From: Algoriphagus taiwanensis
Lineage (GTDB): Bacteria > Bacteroidota > Bacteroidia > Cytophagales > Cyclobacteriaceae
Assembly (NCBI RefSeq): GCF_036245645.1
Contig: NZ_BTPE01000002.1
Coordinates: forward strand, 124,001 to 188,000
Direction of reading: 5' to 3'
Length of the DNA: 64,000 nt
In this document: in pieces, positions 33,197-42,449 of the stretch
Layout of the letters: every line of letters begins with the position of its first letter
Position numbering within the stretch: the stretch's first letter is position 1
Made by a program: the position numbers and the translations under genes
Notes under the pieces: generated by a model
What the model was told of the DNA's origin: nothing
Database searches by the model: none
The model's input: only the letters and a program-made list of their open reading frames with translations

Positions 33197-35797
33197 ATGA
33201 AAAGAGGCGATGGAAAGTGGGAACAGGTGGAGATACTTTTTCATGAGTTGACCTCTCTGGCTCCTGAAGAAAGAACTATTCGACTCAAGAAGCTTTCTGA
33301 AAATGACCCTGAGCTTTTTGATCAGCTTACCTTGCTCCTTCAGGAAGATGAAGAATCGCACCCGCTTTTTCAAGTGGGGTCAAAAAGTGTTTTTTCCATT
33401 TTGGAAAATGACCACGAACTTTTAGGGGGAAGGATCGGCTCCTTCCAATTGCAGGAAGTGGTGGGCCAAGGTGCCATGGGTACCGTGTTTAAAGGAATCC
33501 GAGTGGATGGCCAATTTGATCAGGTGGTAGCTATCAAGCTGATGAAGCCCTTGCTAATCCATCCGGCTTATCGCAGTTTTTTTGAACGGGAGCGACAGAT
33601 TCTTGCCAAGCTCAATCATCCCAACATTGCCCGTTTGTACGATGGAGGGTTCACAGAAGATCAGCGGCCTTTTTTTACCATGGAGTGGGTCTCTGGACTT
33701 AATCTATTGGAATACTGTCGAATCCATCGATTGGGGTTGAAGGATCGGTTGTTGCTTTTCTCTCAAGTTTGTCAAGCTGTGCGCTATGCACATCAATCTC
33801 TGATCGCCCACTTGGATATCAAGCCTCAAAATATCATTGTCAATGAGGATGCACTGGTAAAACTCTTGGATTTTGGGGTCTCCCAAATGTTGGAAGAGGG
33901 AAAAGAGCAGGAGAGTAATTTCACTCTTGCCTATGCATCTCCAGAACAAATAGAAAGAAATCACCCCAACACCGTTTCGGATATCTATTCATTAGGAGTG
34001 GTGTTGTTCGAATTGCTTTGCGATCATCACCCTTTCCAAAATTATTTCAAAGAGCCAGAAAAACTTAAGAATGCCGTTTTAACTTGCAATCATCAAGAAT
34101 TCATTCTGCTAAAGGATTTTGGCGATGTTCCATTCGGTGAAGACCTAATGTTGATCTGCCAAAAAGCCATGCAGAGGTATGCAGATGACCGATATGCATC
34201 AGTGGATGAATTGATTCGGGATTTGGATGATTTTGGTCAAAATTATCCTGTGGGAGCTCACCCGGATGAATGGACTTATCGGGCAAAAAAATATATAAGA
34301 AGAAACCGAACTGTGCTCGCGGTAGCCAATACTGCGGTTTTACTCCTTTTGGCTATGGGTTTCTATTATACCTTCCAGCTGAGAGAGCAGCGAAATATTG
34401 CCCTTGCCGAGGCAAAACGAGCCAATCAGATCACCAACTTGATCACAGATGTGTTTTCTGCCGCAGACCCAAATATTGGTGGAGCAGATACGATAACAGC
34501 AGTGCAGCTCTTGGATGAAGGATTGAAAAATCTGGAAAAAAATCTGGGTGACGACCCAGCCCTATTTGCTGACATGCTTCTCCGCTTGGGTCCGGTGTAT
34601 TTGAGCTTAGGGCAATACGAAAAGGCGAAAAATACTATCGAGGAAGCTTATCGAATCAATTTGCAACAGACAGGAATATCTGAAGAGACTCTAGCCAATA
34701 ATGAGGTGTTGATATCAAGCTCATACTTTATGTTTGGTAAACTTGATTCAGCCGTTATTTTTTCAGAAAAAGCCATCCAGAGACTTACTGATGCGGGAAT
34801 CAAAGAGGGTGAGTTATTGGCAAGCGCCTTATTGGAACTCGGGACTGTCTGCTATGATATTGCTGATTATGCACGGGCAGATTCCGCTTTGACAGCAGGT
34901 TTGCGCTTGTCCAGGTTGGCAGACCCAACTCCTAATGTCGAACTGGCTACTTTGCTCCATATGAAAGGGGCCACTGCCAGAAAGCTAGACAGATTGGATT
35001 CAGCCAAAAAATACCTAACCGAATCTCTGGAGATGAAAAGGCAGCTTTTTGATGAGCCTCATCTGGAAATAGCCTACGCCTACAACTATTTTGGGAGTTT
35101 TTATCAGGACATGGAGGATTATGAGCAGGCGCTGAAGTATGTCAAAAAATCTTTGGAACAAAGAGAGGCTATTCTAGGAAAGTATCATGTAGAAACGGTA
35201 GCCAGTATGGGTAATCTGGCTAGGACTTATATCGGTCTGGGAAAACCTGAAGAAGCCATTCCAGTCTACCAGTCGACGATCTTGGTTATTGATTCCATTT
35301 TTGGCAGATCTCACTACTACTATGGGGCACTTCATGGGAGTTTGGGAAATGCTTATTATGCATCCGGAGATTTAGAAAATGCCCGGGAAGTATATGAAAC
35401 CAGCTTGGAGATTTTTGACGAATTGCTCTCTGATAAAGACCCCCGGAAGGCTAGCCCAAGGCAAAGATTGGGAAAAATCGCAATGGATGAGGGGCGATTT
35501 CAGGATGCCCGGTTTTACTACGCCGAAAGTCTGGAAATCAGAGAAAAACTTCTTCCTCAGGGCGATATTCAAATCGCCCAAAGCCAACAAGCTCTCGGTG
35601 AAAGCCTGTTAGCGATGGGAGATTTTTCTACCGCCATAGAATATCTGGAAAAAGCGCTGGAGACTGCCAATCAGAATCCGGATGAGAATCAAAATTTGAT
35701 CAATCAGTTGAACTCTTCGTTGGCAGAAGCTTTTGGCAATTCAGGAAATCCGGAAAAAGCTTCTTTCTATGCTTCCTCAATAGAACAAGGGAATTAG
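33197..35797 (+). CDS. Membrane Ser/Thr protein kinase with extracytoplasmic TPR repeats
   Basis: An 866-residue protein. An N-terminal helical part (1-75) precedes the kinase domain: glycine-rich loop GQGAMGTV at 90-97, K114 in VAIK, catalytic HLDIKPQN at 205-212, DFG at 225-227 and SPE at 248-250. A single membrane helix lies at about 372-391. The C-terminal part (about 430-860) consists of tetratricopeptide repeats and should be periplasmic. The HRD arginine is replaced by leucine (HLD), which makes it a non-RD kinase whose activity may not need activation-loop phosphorylation. Adjacent to its ECF sigma partner. Confidence 0.93.
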   Translation: MKRGDGKWEQVEILFHELTSLAPEERTIRLKKLSENDPELFDQLTLLLQEDEESHPLFQVGSKSVFSILENDHELLGGRIGSFQLQEVVGQGAMGTVFKGIRVDGQFDQVVAIKLMKPLLIHPAYRSFFERERQILAKLNHPNIARLYDGGFTEDQRPFFTMEWVSGLNLLEYCRIHRLGLKDRLLLFSQVCQAVRYAHQSLIAHLDIKPQNIIVNEDALVKLLDFGVSQMLEEGKEQESNFTLAYASPEQIERNHPNTVSDIYSLGVVLFELLCDHHPFQNYFKEPEKLKNAVLTCNHQEFILLKDFGDVPFGEDLMLICQKAMQRYADDRYASVDELIRDLDDFGQNYPVGAHPDEWTYRAKKYIRRNRTVLAVANTAVLLLLAMGFYYTFQLREQRNIALAEAKRANQITNLITDVFSAADPNIGGADTITAVQLLDEGLKNLEKNLGDDPALFADMLLRLGPVYLSLGQYEKAKNTIEEAYRINLQQTGISEETLANNEVLISSSYFMFGKLDSAVIFSEKAIQRLTDAGIKEGELLASALLELGTVCYDIADYARADSALTAGLRLSRLADPTPNVELATLLHMKGATARKLDRLDSAKKYLTESLEMKRQLFDEPHLEIAYAYNYFGSFYQDMEDYEQALKYVKKSLEQREAILGKYHVETVASMGNLARTYIGLGKPEEAIPVYQSTILVIDSIFGRSHYYYGALHGSLGNAYYASGDLENAREVYETSLEIFDELLSDKDPRKASPRQRLGKIAMDEGRFQDARFYYAESLEIREKLLPQGDIQIAQSQQALGESLLAMGDFSTAIEYLEKALETANQNPDENQNLINQLNSSLAEAFGNSGNPEKASFYASSIEQGN

Positions 35798-35821
35798 GCG
35801 GTCCAATTCCTTATCTCTAGT

Positions 35822-37363
35822 TTAACAGTTGACCTGATTGAGTACGATCTGGGTACAAAGGTTCCTTGCGGTCGTTTCCAGACATACCTGTGTCGGCTTA
35901 TTGTAAGTCCGGTCTCCGAGGAATTTCCACGCAAATCCATCTTGGAATTCTACCGTCAGACGGATATCAAATGCCCCGGCAGGTACTTCTTTCACTACTT
36001 TTCGATTCTGTACGATTTCTCCACTACTAATCGCTTTGCTGGAGGTGACTCCGTTGTTTATTATTTTATAGGTAATGGTGAACCTGACATCTATTCCGCA
36101 TATTCCACTTTTGTTGTTAAGGGAGATTTCTCTTGCAGGATGTTTCTTTTCCTCACAGGTTTGGACGTCATATTCGGTGGTATATCCGAGTTTGGCGGTG
36201 GTATTGTCTTTCAGATAGTGAAGCTTATAAGAGATGGGTACACCCGGATTATTTCTGGAATAAACGGCATTTTCACCCTTGATGATGTATTCCAAATCAG
36301 CGAAGTTTTTGGCACTTACTGCCTCGGAAGCCACAGATGCATTTCCTCCGATGGTCACCACGGTAATGTTGGAGGTATTAAGGATGGCCTTATACTTAGC
36401 CTCTAGGGTTCCTGAAACTTGGGTTAATCCTGTGGCATAATTTAATGCGCCCTCCAATTCAGCAGAGGTAGCACTGGTAGTGGTGGTCATTCGAAACATG
36501 ATGATTCGACCATAATTGACTGCCTGAACATAGGCTGGGGGAGAATCGGGACCAAATTTCTGTTCGATCTCAGTGATACTCGCATCCGGGCCGAATACTT
36601 GTCCCGGACTGGTGGGGGCATCCATGGTGACGGAATAGAAAACCTGCTTGAAGGACATCATGGCTACTCGCTCAGTAGAGGAGGATTGGAAATTAAACTG
36701 GGTTTCTACATCCCCACGAGCCCATTCTACATTCAGGCCGATATCCATACTGACCTGACGGCTGCTGTAAGAAGTGCGCGCAATGTAGCTTGAATTGGCT
36801 GCATTGACGTAGCCTTCTTGATAGGCATTGGCATTCCACCACTCAAGCGCTTCATCGATTTTGGTTTGCACATTGGAGTTGGAGGGTTTATCTACTTTCA
36901 GACTGCCGTTTTGACCCATACCTGGAAGGTCAATTCTCAGTGTCATCGGTGCCCGGTCCACTCCGGCGGGTGTAGGTAGCCCCCCTAATGTGGCTTTGTC
37001 AGCAATGACTAAGGCTCCGGGATAAATGATCCCATTGGTGGGCCTGAGAATGGCGATATCCTCAAAGTTGTTTTTGAGGTCATATTTTATCGTGCGGCAT
37101 TCCAGATTTCCTCCGGGAATGGGGGAGGAGTTGACCCGGTTGCTGATTTCTGTGCGCTGAGAGCCTCCGGGAATGCTTTGCACATTCAGAAGTGAATTTG
37201 GGTCTGAGTTCAACCCTCTGAGATAGTCTGTGATGCTTTCTGCATCAGGTGAGATTACAATTGGGTCATCTCCTCCTCCTCCTAAGGTGTCACAGCCGAC
37301 TAAGGCCGAAGTGAGCAAAAAGGCAAAAAGTACTTTTCGCTGGTTTTTGAAAATTACATTCAT
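35822..37363 (-). CDS. Cholesterol-dependent-cytolysin-like lipoprotein
   Basis: A 513-residue lipoprotein: ATG 37363 gives a signal with lipobox SALVGC (C24). The core follows thiol-activated cytolysins: NGIIYPGALVIADK, MTLRIDLPGMGQNG, IKGENAVYSRNNPGVPISYK, LKDNTTAKLGYTTEY, then a C-terminal beta-sandwich (domain 4). Where toxins have the undecapeptide ECTGLAWEWWR, this protein has EFQDGFAWKFL (about 472-482), a degenerate version lacking the cysteine and the tryptophan pair. Cholesterol binding therefore looks unlikely to follow the standard route. It could be a CDC-like (CDCL) pore protein. The gene runs convergent with the kinase gene; an upstream gap of 125 bases separates it from the DUF4197 gene. 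Confidence 0.88.
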   Translation of the reverse strand: MNVIFKNQRKVLFAFLLTSALVGCDTLGGGGDDPIVISPDAESITDYLRGLNSDPNSLLNVQSIPGGSQRTEISNRVNSSPIPGGNLECRTIKYDLKNNFEDIAILRPTNGIIYPGALVIADKATLGGLPTPAGVDRAPMTLRIDLPGMGQNGSLKVDKPSNSNVQTKIDEALEWWNANAYQEGYVNAANSSYIARTSYSSRQVSMDIGLNVEWARGDVETQFNFQSSSTERVAMMSFKQVFYSVTMDAPTSPGQVFGPDASITEIEQKFGPDSPPAYVQAVNYGRIIMFRMTTTTSATSAELEGALNYATGLTQVSGTLEAKYKAILNTSNITVVTIGGNASVASEAVSAKNFADLEYIIKGENAVYSRNNPGVPISYKLHYLKDNTTAKLGYTTEYDVQTCEEKKHPAREISLNNKSGICGIDVRFTITYKIINNGVTSSKAISSGEIVQNRKVVKEVPAGAFDIRLTVEFQDGFAWKFLGDRTYNKPTQVCLETTARNLCTQIVLNQVNC

Positions 37364-37488
37364 GGCAAATAGAGTTTTTGGTTGTATCTCTATAGGCGCC
37401 AAATGCAATTAAAAGTGGTAACGGAAAACTGAAAAAAAATGAATTTATTTTCAAAAATACCTTTTTGATGGCTATAGGCTATTATTTT

Positions 37489-38232
37489 TCACTTTTGACG
37501 ATCGGCATACCCAAATACCTTCTGAAGCAAAGGGCTGGTTCTAGCTCCTACATTTTGCCGGATTTTCAATTCCTCTTTAGCGATCTCTACAAAAAGCCCA
37601 TCGATGGCTTTTTTGGTGACAAATGCCGTGAGATCGGTGTCCACTTTTTTGACCAAAGGAATCCTATTGTATTGATTCATCACATCCGACCAGTATTTGG
37701 TGGCATCGACTTTCTTCAGACTGGTATCGATGATCGGAGAAAACTTCTCAGTAAGTGAGGCTGTCGTGCTTTGTTCGAAATAGGTAGTGGCAGCATCGGA
37801 TTCTCCTAAAAGGATTTTTTGCACATCCTGAAAACTCATCTGCTTGATAGCTGCAGTGAAAATGGGCTTGGCCTCCTGGGCAGCATCTTCAGCTGCCCGG
37901 TTGAGACTGGTGATCACTTGGTCGCAAAGGGAGCCAAAACCCAATGATCTGAGTGTGTTTTCTACACTTTTTGCCTCTTCGGGAAAAAGAATCTTGACAT
38001 CCAAATTGCCCAGGTAGCCATCTTGGAGTGATAGTCGGTCTACGCTGATGCCTGTTCCTTTTTTCAGGGCCTCTTTCAATCCGGAACTGATCTCTGAAGT
38101 AGAAGGATTGCCTGCAAGTTGCTCGGCTTTATCCAAGAGCTTGCCAATCTGTGCGCTGGAAGAACAGGAGGTAAGCGAAAATACGGTAAGAAGGAGAGAA
38201 GAGAATACGGTCTTTAGTTTTGGGAAATTCAT
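37489..38232 (-). CDS. DUF4197 lipoprotein
   Basis: A 247-residue lipoprotein with lipobox SLTSC at about residues 20-24. The mature part matches DUF4197: GLKEALKKGTGISVDRLSL, then YLGNLDVKILFPEEA, and a final VTKKAIDGLFVEIAKEELKI. The family is widespread in Bacteroidota and Proteobacteria and has no known function. It may lie upstream of the cytolysin-like gene on one transcript; the 125-base gap between the two has no obvious terminator. The gap after it (38233-38442, 210 bases) is the divergent region shared with arcA and shows no feature I can name. Confidence 0.85.
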   Translation of the reverse strand: MNFPKLKTVFSSLLLTVFSLTSCSSSAQIGKLLDKAEQLAGNPSTSEISSGLKEALKKGTGISVDRLSLQDGYLGNLDVKILFPEEAKSVENTLRSLGFGSLCDQVITSLNRAAEDAAQEAKPIFTAAIKQMSFQDVQKILLGESDAATTYFEQSTTASLTEKFSPIIDTSLKKVDATKYWSDVMNQYNRIPLVKKVDTDLTAFVTKKAIDGLFVEIAKEELKIRQNVGARTSPLLQKVFGYADRQK

Positions 38233-38442
38233 GGGTGATTAATATGGCTATCCCTTTATACAGAATAAATGCAAAGCGAGTTCTTTTTTTTCGAATATCC
38301 GCCAAGGTCTTCGGCTCCTATGGATTTTAATGAAAAAGCTTGGTGAAGAAAAGGTGGATGTTTTATGAAATAAATTTAAAAGAGTTCTGATTTTGTTTTT
38401 AATTTGAAAACAAACTCTCTTGATTTTTGAAGAAACCGAAAA

Positions 38443-39657
38443 ATGAACCTTAGAATCAATTCTGAATATGGCACGCTTAGAGCCGTTTTAATGCACAGGC
38501 CTGGTAAAGAAATCGATAGGCTTACCCCTTACAATAAGGAGTTTTTACTTTTTGAGGATGTGCCCTATCTAGAAGCCCTTCAAAAGGAGCACGATGCTTT
38601 TTCCAATCTGATCAAGGAATCAACCGGGGCTCAGGTGTATCAACTCAGAGAGCTTTTGATTCGGGTGTTGTATGACCGTGAGATTTTGCTTAGACTGATG
38701 AGGGACTCTCTGAAAAGGTCTGGCTTGTCCCATTTGGCCGAAGATATTCTGGAGCGATACAGTACGGCAGAATGCGCAGGAATATTGACAGCAGGCTTGA
38801 AGATTCATGAGTTGAAAAGGAAAATACCCAATCTCAACCCCGGTGAGCTGATGGATTATGCATTTGCTATTCCGCCTTGCCCCAACTTGTATTTTCAGCG
38901 AGACCCAATGGCCTTGACTCCGGGAGGGATAATTTTCTCGTCTATGAAAATGGAAGGAAGGCAGCGTGAGGCTGATCTGCTCCGGACGATTTTTGAAAAT
39001 CATCCGGATTTCAAGGAGCATGTAAACTGCCTCTATCCCATCAATGGGCATGATAGTCCGCCGAGCATTGAAGGCGGGGATGTGATTATTCTTTCCCATG
39101 AGGCGGTAGCTATCGGCAACTCGGAGCGAACTGACGAAAAAGCCATTTATCATGCTGCCAAAGCGCTTTTGGCAGAAGGTTCGGTTAAGCGTGTGTATGA
39201 AGTTCATTTGCCCAAAAAGAGGAATTTCATGCATTTGGACACTGTCTTCACTGTTTTGGATGAAAATCTGGTACTCACCTATCCTGATGCGATGAATTCC
39301 GTGCTTCAGACCTCCCTTTATACACTTAAGGACATGCTGGGAGACCGGGTAAATATTCGAAGGGAAATTTTGAAGGAGTCCTTATTGACGGTTTTGGAGC
39401 GGGAAATTCCCCATTTGGAGATCCTGGCTACGGCGGATGGCAACCCGGACTATTCCATGCGGGAGCAGTGGTTTGACGGGGCCAATGTCTTTGCGATCGG
39501 TCCCCGAAGAGTAATCAGCTACAACCGTAACATTCATACCAACCGAGCACTAAGAAATATGGGTGTGGAGGTATTGGAAATCCCAAGTTCGGAGCTTTCC
39601 CGAGGGCTTGGGGGGCCGAGATGTATGACCATGCCGATCAGCCGGGCGAGAGTCTAG
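38443..39657 (+). CDS. arcA: Arginine deiminase
   Basis: A 404-residue enzyme converting arginine to citrulline and ammonia. Conserved elements are YFQRDPMALTPGG, IEGGDV (substrate-binding acidic residues), FMHLDTVFTVLD (catalytic histidine) and the nucleophile C394 in GLGGPRCMTMP. The other enzymes of the arginine deiminase pathway (ornithine carbamoyltransferase, carbamate kinase, antiporter) are not in the window, so it may supply citrulline or deal with acid rather than make ATP. Its stop codon overlaps the stop of lptD at the palindrome CTAG. Confidence 0.95.
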   Translation: MNLRINSEYGTLRAVLMHRPGKEIDRLTPYNKEFLLFEDVPYLEALQKEHDAFSNLIKESTGAQVYQLRELLIRVLYDREILLRLMRDSLKRSGLSHLAEDILERYSTAECAGILTAGLKIHELKRKIPNLNPGELMDYAFAIPPCPNLYFQRDPMALTPGGIIFSSMKMEGRQREADLLRTIFENHPDFKEHVNCLYPINGHDSPPSIEGGDVIILSHEAVAIGNSERTDEKAIYHAAKALLAEGSVKRVYEVHLPKKRNFMHLDTVFTVLDENLVLTYPDAMNSVLQTSLYTLKDMLGDRVNIRREILKESLLTVLEREIPHLEILATADGNPDYSMREQWFDGANVFAIGPRRVISYNRNIHTNRALRNMGVEVLEIPSSELSRGLGGPRCMTMPISRARV

Positions 39658-42449
39658 CGGTCTAGGAAGGATCTTCTTCTGGAGACTTTGAGGTCTTGAA
39701 GTAGGCTGGATTTCACCCGGATGTTGATATTGTAGGAGGTAAATCGTCCAAATGGAATCCAGTTGACATCCATCTGCCAGCAGTGTAAGTCCCGGGCTAG
39801 TGTGATCATCGTTTGCCGGAATTCGCTGGCCTGAATATCGTAGCTCGTGTTGAAATTGATTTTCCATTTTTCACTGATGGACAAGTCCCCGCTTATATTG
39901 ACGCCTTGGGTAATATTGGTTCGGTTATCCACCTGTTTGGAGTAAGCCAAATTATAGCCTATGGTCAGATTCCAGGGAATATTCCAGTCTATGTATTGAC
40001 TTGGGTCGGCTACGATTCGGTTGATTTCCATTTGGGCAAATTCATCCATTACTCCCCCCCGCTGAAGGAAGTCTTGGGTGATTTCATCCCTCACCTGACC
40101 CGGGTCAGGCCCTCCTCTTGGATTAAGAGAAGCATTCAAGTTGAGAGATGCATTTCGGATGGTGCCGATTCCCTGTCCATTTTTCCAGGCATATTGGTTG
40201 ATTCTTCTGAAGGTGGTGGTTTCCTGATTCTCATTGCTAAATTCACCTACTGCATAGGGGTCAATCGTCGTGCTGACGTTTACAGATACTTTTCTTTCAA
40301 AAAGGCTGGTTCGTGCCGAAAGCTGAAAAGGGGCAAGCTGGAATGAATCTGCCGCGAAATTGTAAGCCGTATTGAAGTTCAGGGACTCTAGAAGTGGGAT
40401 CTTTTTAGTGCTGGCTTCGGTGCTGTCAGTTTCTGTTTTGATTTTTCCTTCAAATACATTTCGAACGGCAAAGCTCATTGCCCGGGATTCTCCCAAAGGC
40501 GCTCCACCAAAAATAAAACCCAGGTGTCTCGAAAAAAGCTGCGTTCTCCCGGTGGCATCGGCTTGGACTCTTTGATAATACCCAAAAGAAGGGTCAGAAA
40601 AGTCCGGGGTGAAATTGAAAGAAATCGTTGGGGCCATGTGGTGACGGATGGTCTGAAGCTTGCCTTTTCCGCGGAAATTATAAAACCCGTAGAAGTTAGT
40701 ATTCAATGCAAATGAGCTGTTGAAGAATCCAACCCGATTAAAACCATCCTGAACGATTCTATCTACCCTCTGAGTGGATGGATTGTAGTAAAAGTTAAGC
40801 CGCTGCAAATACCAAAGCTCGGTGTAATTAAATGAGGCGGTACCTGTGAAATAGTTGAACAAAGTAAAGTTGGAGCTGACAGGGATCGTGTTTCTGGCTC
40901 CGTTATTGGCGTTTTGGAGAAGTAAGCCCAAGTTGTCTACCGTAAAAGGAATCGTCTGTGGGCCATCACCGATGATGGGGTTGTTCACTCCAAATTGCTG
41001 CTGAATCCGGTTGGAAACGGTGTTCTGAAGATTGAAATTCCAAGCGACGTTCAGAGTCTTAAGTGGTTCAAATTTGATGTTTTTGAATGGACTTTGCCGG
41101 TTCATATTCATGGAGATGGTCGGTAAGTCCAAGCGAACCTCTCCCGTCTGCACACTTTGGGAATGTCTGAAATTGGCTGACATGGAGAACGGTGTTCCCA
41201 CAAACTGCTTGGAATAAGAAATATTTGAATTCAGATCAGCTGTGATATTGTTGTTGAAGTTGTTGGTACTGATGATGTTATTGAAGTAGCTGGTCGAACC
41301 GGCGTTGACTGAGGCGGAGAATCTTCCGGTACCTCTGGAGACAGGCGAATGGTTCCACTGAATGCGGAAAGTGTTGTAATCCACGGGGTTCAATTCGGTC
41401 TCTGGGCTGACGAACTTTTGAAAATCTACATTGAATCCTCCGTTGTAGCGGTATCTTTTGGTGTAGACTGCCTGGGATTTGACTCCCCATCCCCCTTTGG
41501 AGTAGATATCCCCGGTGATTTGGGCATGGATGTAATCGTTGATTGCGAAGTAATAGCCAAAATCTCTGAGAAATAGACCTCTTACCTGTTCCTTTCCGTA
41601 GCTAGGGAAGATCACACCTGAAGCTTTTTCTTCTGGGGTATCGGGAATGATCCCAAAAGGCAAGCCTAAGGGAGTTGGGATTCCGTTGAAATACAGATTA
41701 AATGGACCGGATACGACCTGCTTGCCGGAAATGGATTTGATTTTGGAGGAAGAAATGTGCCAATGAGGCTCCGTGAGCTTACATGTGGTGTAATAGCCGT
41801 GGTTTAAATAGATACTTCCATCCTCGGTTTTTTTGATTGTCTCTCCACGAAGAATCCCATCCTGCTGCTCCGTTACCACGTCCTTGATGATGGCTTTTTG
41901 GGTTTTGAAGTTGTACCGCATTTCCTTTCGGATCTCATAGACTGTCCCTTTATCCTTGAAAAAGGGATTGCCCGTCACGTTGCCCAAACTGTCCGTGACC
42001 CCTGTGGCATAGATTTCGGAAGTTTCCCAGTCGATTACGATCTGATCCGCGTCGAGCCGCATTTCTCCATATTCAAACCAGGCGTTTTTATAGAGATAAA
42101 TTCTGTTTTCCCGGAAATCGGTAATGATGCTGTCTTCTGCGAAATAAAGAATATCGGTCTGAATATCGCTCCTGGGCACAATATTTGCCGAATCTAAGCG
42201 AATCAAAGTGTCTGCTTGAGTCGGCAAAGAATCCGAGATAATGGGATTGCGAGCAGGAGGAGTGAGCGTATCAGGCAATATCAGGGTCTTTTCCCTTGGT
42301 GGATTGGTAGGTCGTTGTGCTTCCGCCGAAAAAGTGGAAATCCAAAAGAGGGAAAGGAACAAAAAAAGGATTCTCAAATCCGACACTGTGGCTTGCGCTT
42401 TGATTAATTTGGATGAAATTTCGCGTAAAGTTAATTCGATTGCCCTCAT
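39654..42449 (-). CDS. lptD: LPS assembly outer-membrane protein LptD
   Basis: A 931-residue protein, starting at ATG 42449; GTG 42386 would give a compact signal (MSDLRILFLFLSLFWIS) and is a good alternative. The N-terminal part is an OstA/LptA-like beta-jellyroll (about 90-230: YLYKNAWFEYGEMRLDADQ, GETIKKTEDGSIYLNHGYYT), followed by the beta-barrel with FGIIPDTPEEKASGVIFPSYGKE, split here as FGIIPDTPEEKASG. LptD receives lipopolysaccharide from the periplasmic bridge and inserts it into the outer leaflet. Its stop overlaps arcA at CTAG and its start overlaps the amidase start at CATG. Confidence 0.93.
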   Translation of the reverse strand: MRAIELTLREISSKLIKAQATVSDLRILFLFLSLFWISTFSAEAQRPTNPPREKTLILPDTLTPPARNPIISDSLPTQADTLIRLDSANIVPRSDIQTDILYFAEDSIITDFRENRIYLYKNAWFEYGEMRLDADQIVIDWETSEIYATGVTDSLGNVTGNPFFKDKGTVYEIRKEMRYNFKTQKAIIKDVVTEQQDGILRGETIKKTEDGSIYLNHGYYTTCKLTEPHWHISSSKIKSISGKQVVSGPFNLYFNGIPTPLGLPFGIIPDTPEEKASGVIFPSYGKEQVRGLFLRDFGYYFAINDYIHAQITGDIYSKGGWGVKSQAVYTKRYRYNGGFNVDFQKFVSPETELNPVDYNTFRIQWNHSPVSRGTGRFSASVNAGSTSYFNNIISTNNFNNNITADLNSNISYSKQFVGTPFSMSANFRHSQSVQTGEVRLDLPTISMNMNRQSPFKNIKFEPLKTLNVAWNFNLQNTVSNRIQQQFGVNNPIIGDGPQTIPFTVDNLGLLLQNANNGARNTIPVSSNFTLFNYFTGTASFNYTELWYLQRLNFYYNPSTQRVDRIVQDGFNRVGFFNSSFALNTNFYGFYNFRGKGKLQTIRHHMAPTISFNFTPDFSDPSFGYYQRVQADATGRTQLFSRHLGFIFGGAPLGESRAMSFAVRNVFEGKIKTETDSTEASTKKIPLLESLNFNTAYNFAADSFQLAPFQLSARTSLFERKVSVNVSTTIDPYAVGEFSNENQETTTFRRINQYAWKNGQGIGTIRNASLNLNASLNPRGGPDPGQVRDEITQDFLQRGGVMDEFAQMEINRIVADPSQYIDWNIPWNLTIGYNLAYSKQVDNRTNITQGVNISGDLSISEKWKINFNTSYDIQASEFRQTMITLARDLHCWQMDVNWIPFGRFTSYNINIRVKSSLLQDLKVSRRRSFLDR

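Noticed and set aside
39813..40346. Open frame of 177 codons antisense to lptD
   Set aside because: Shadow of the lptD coding frame; no motif or start context.
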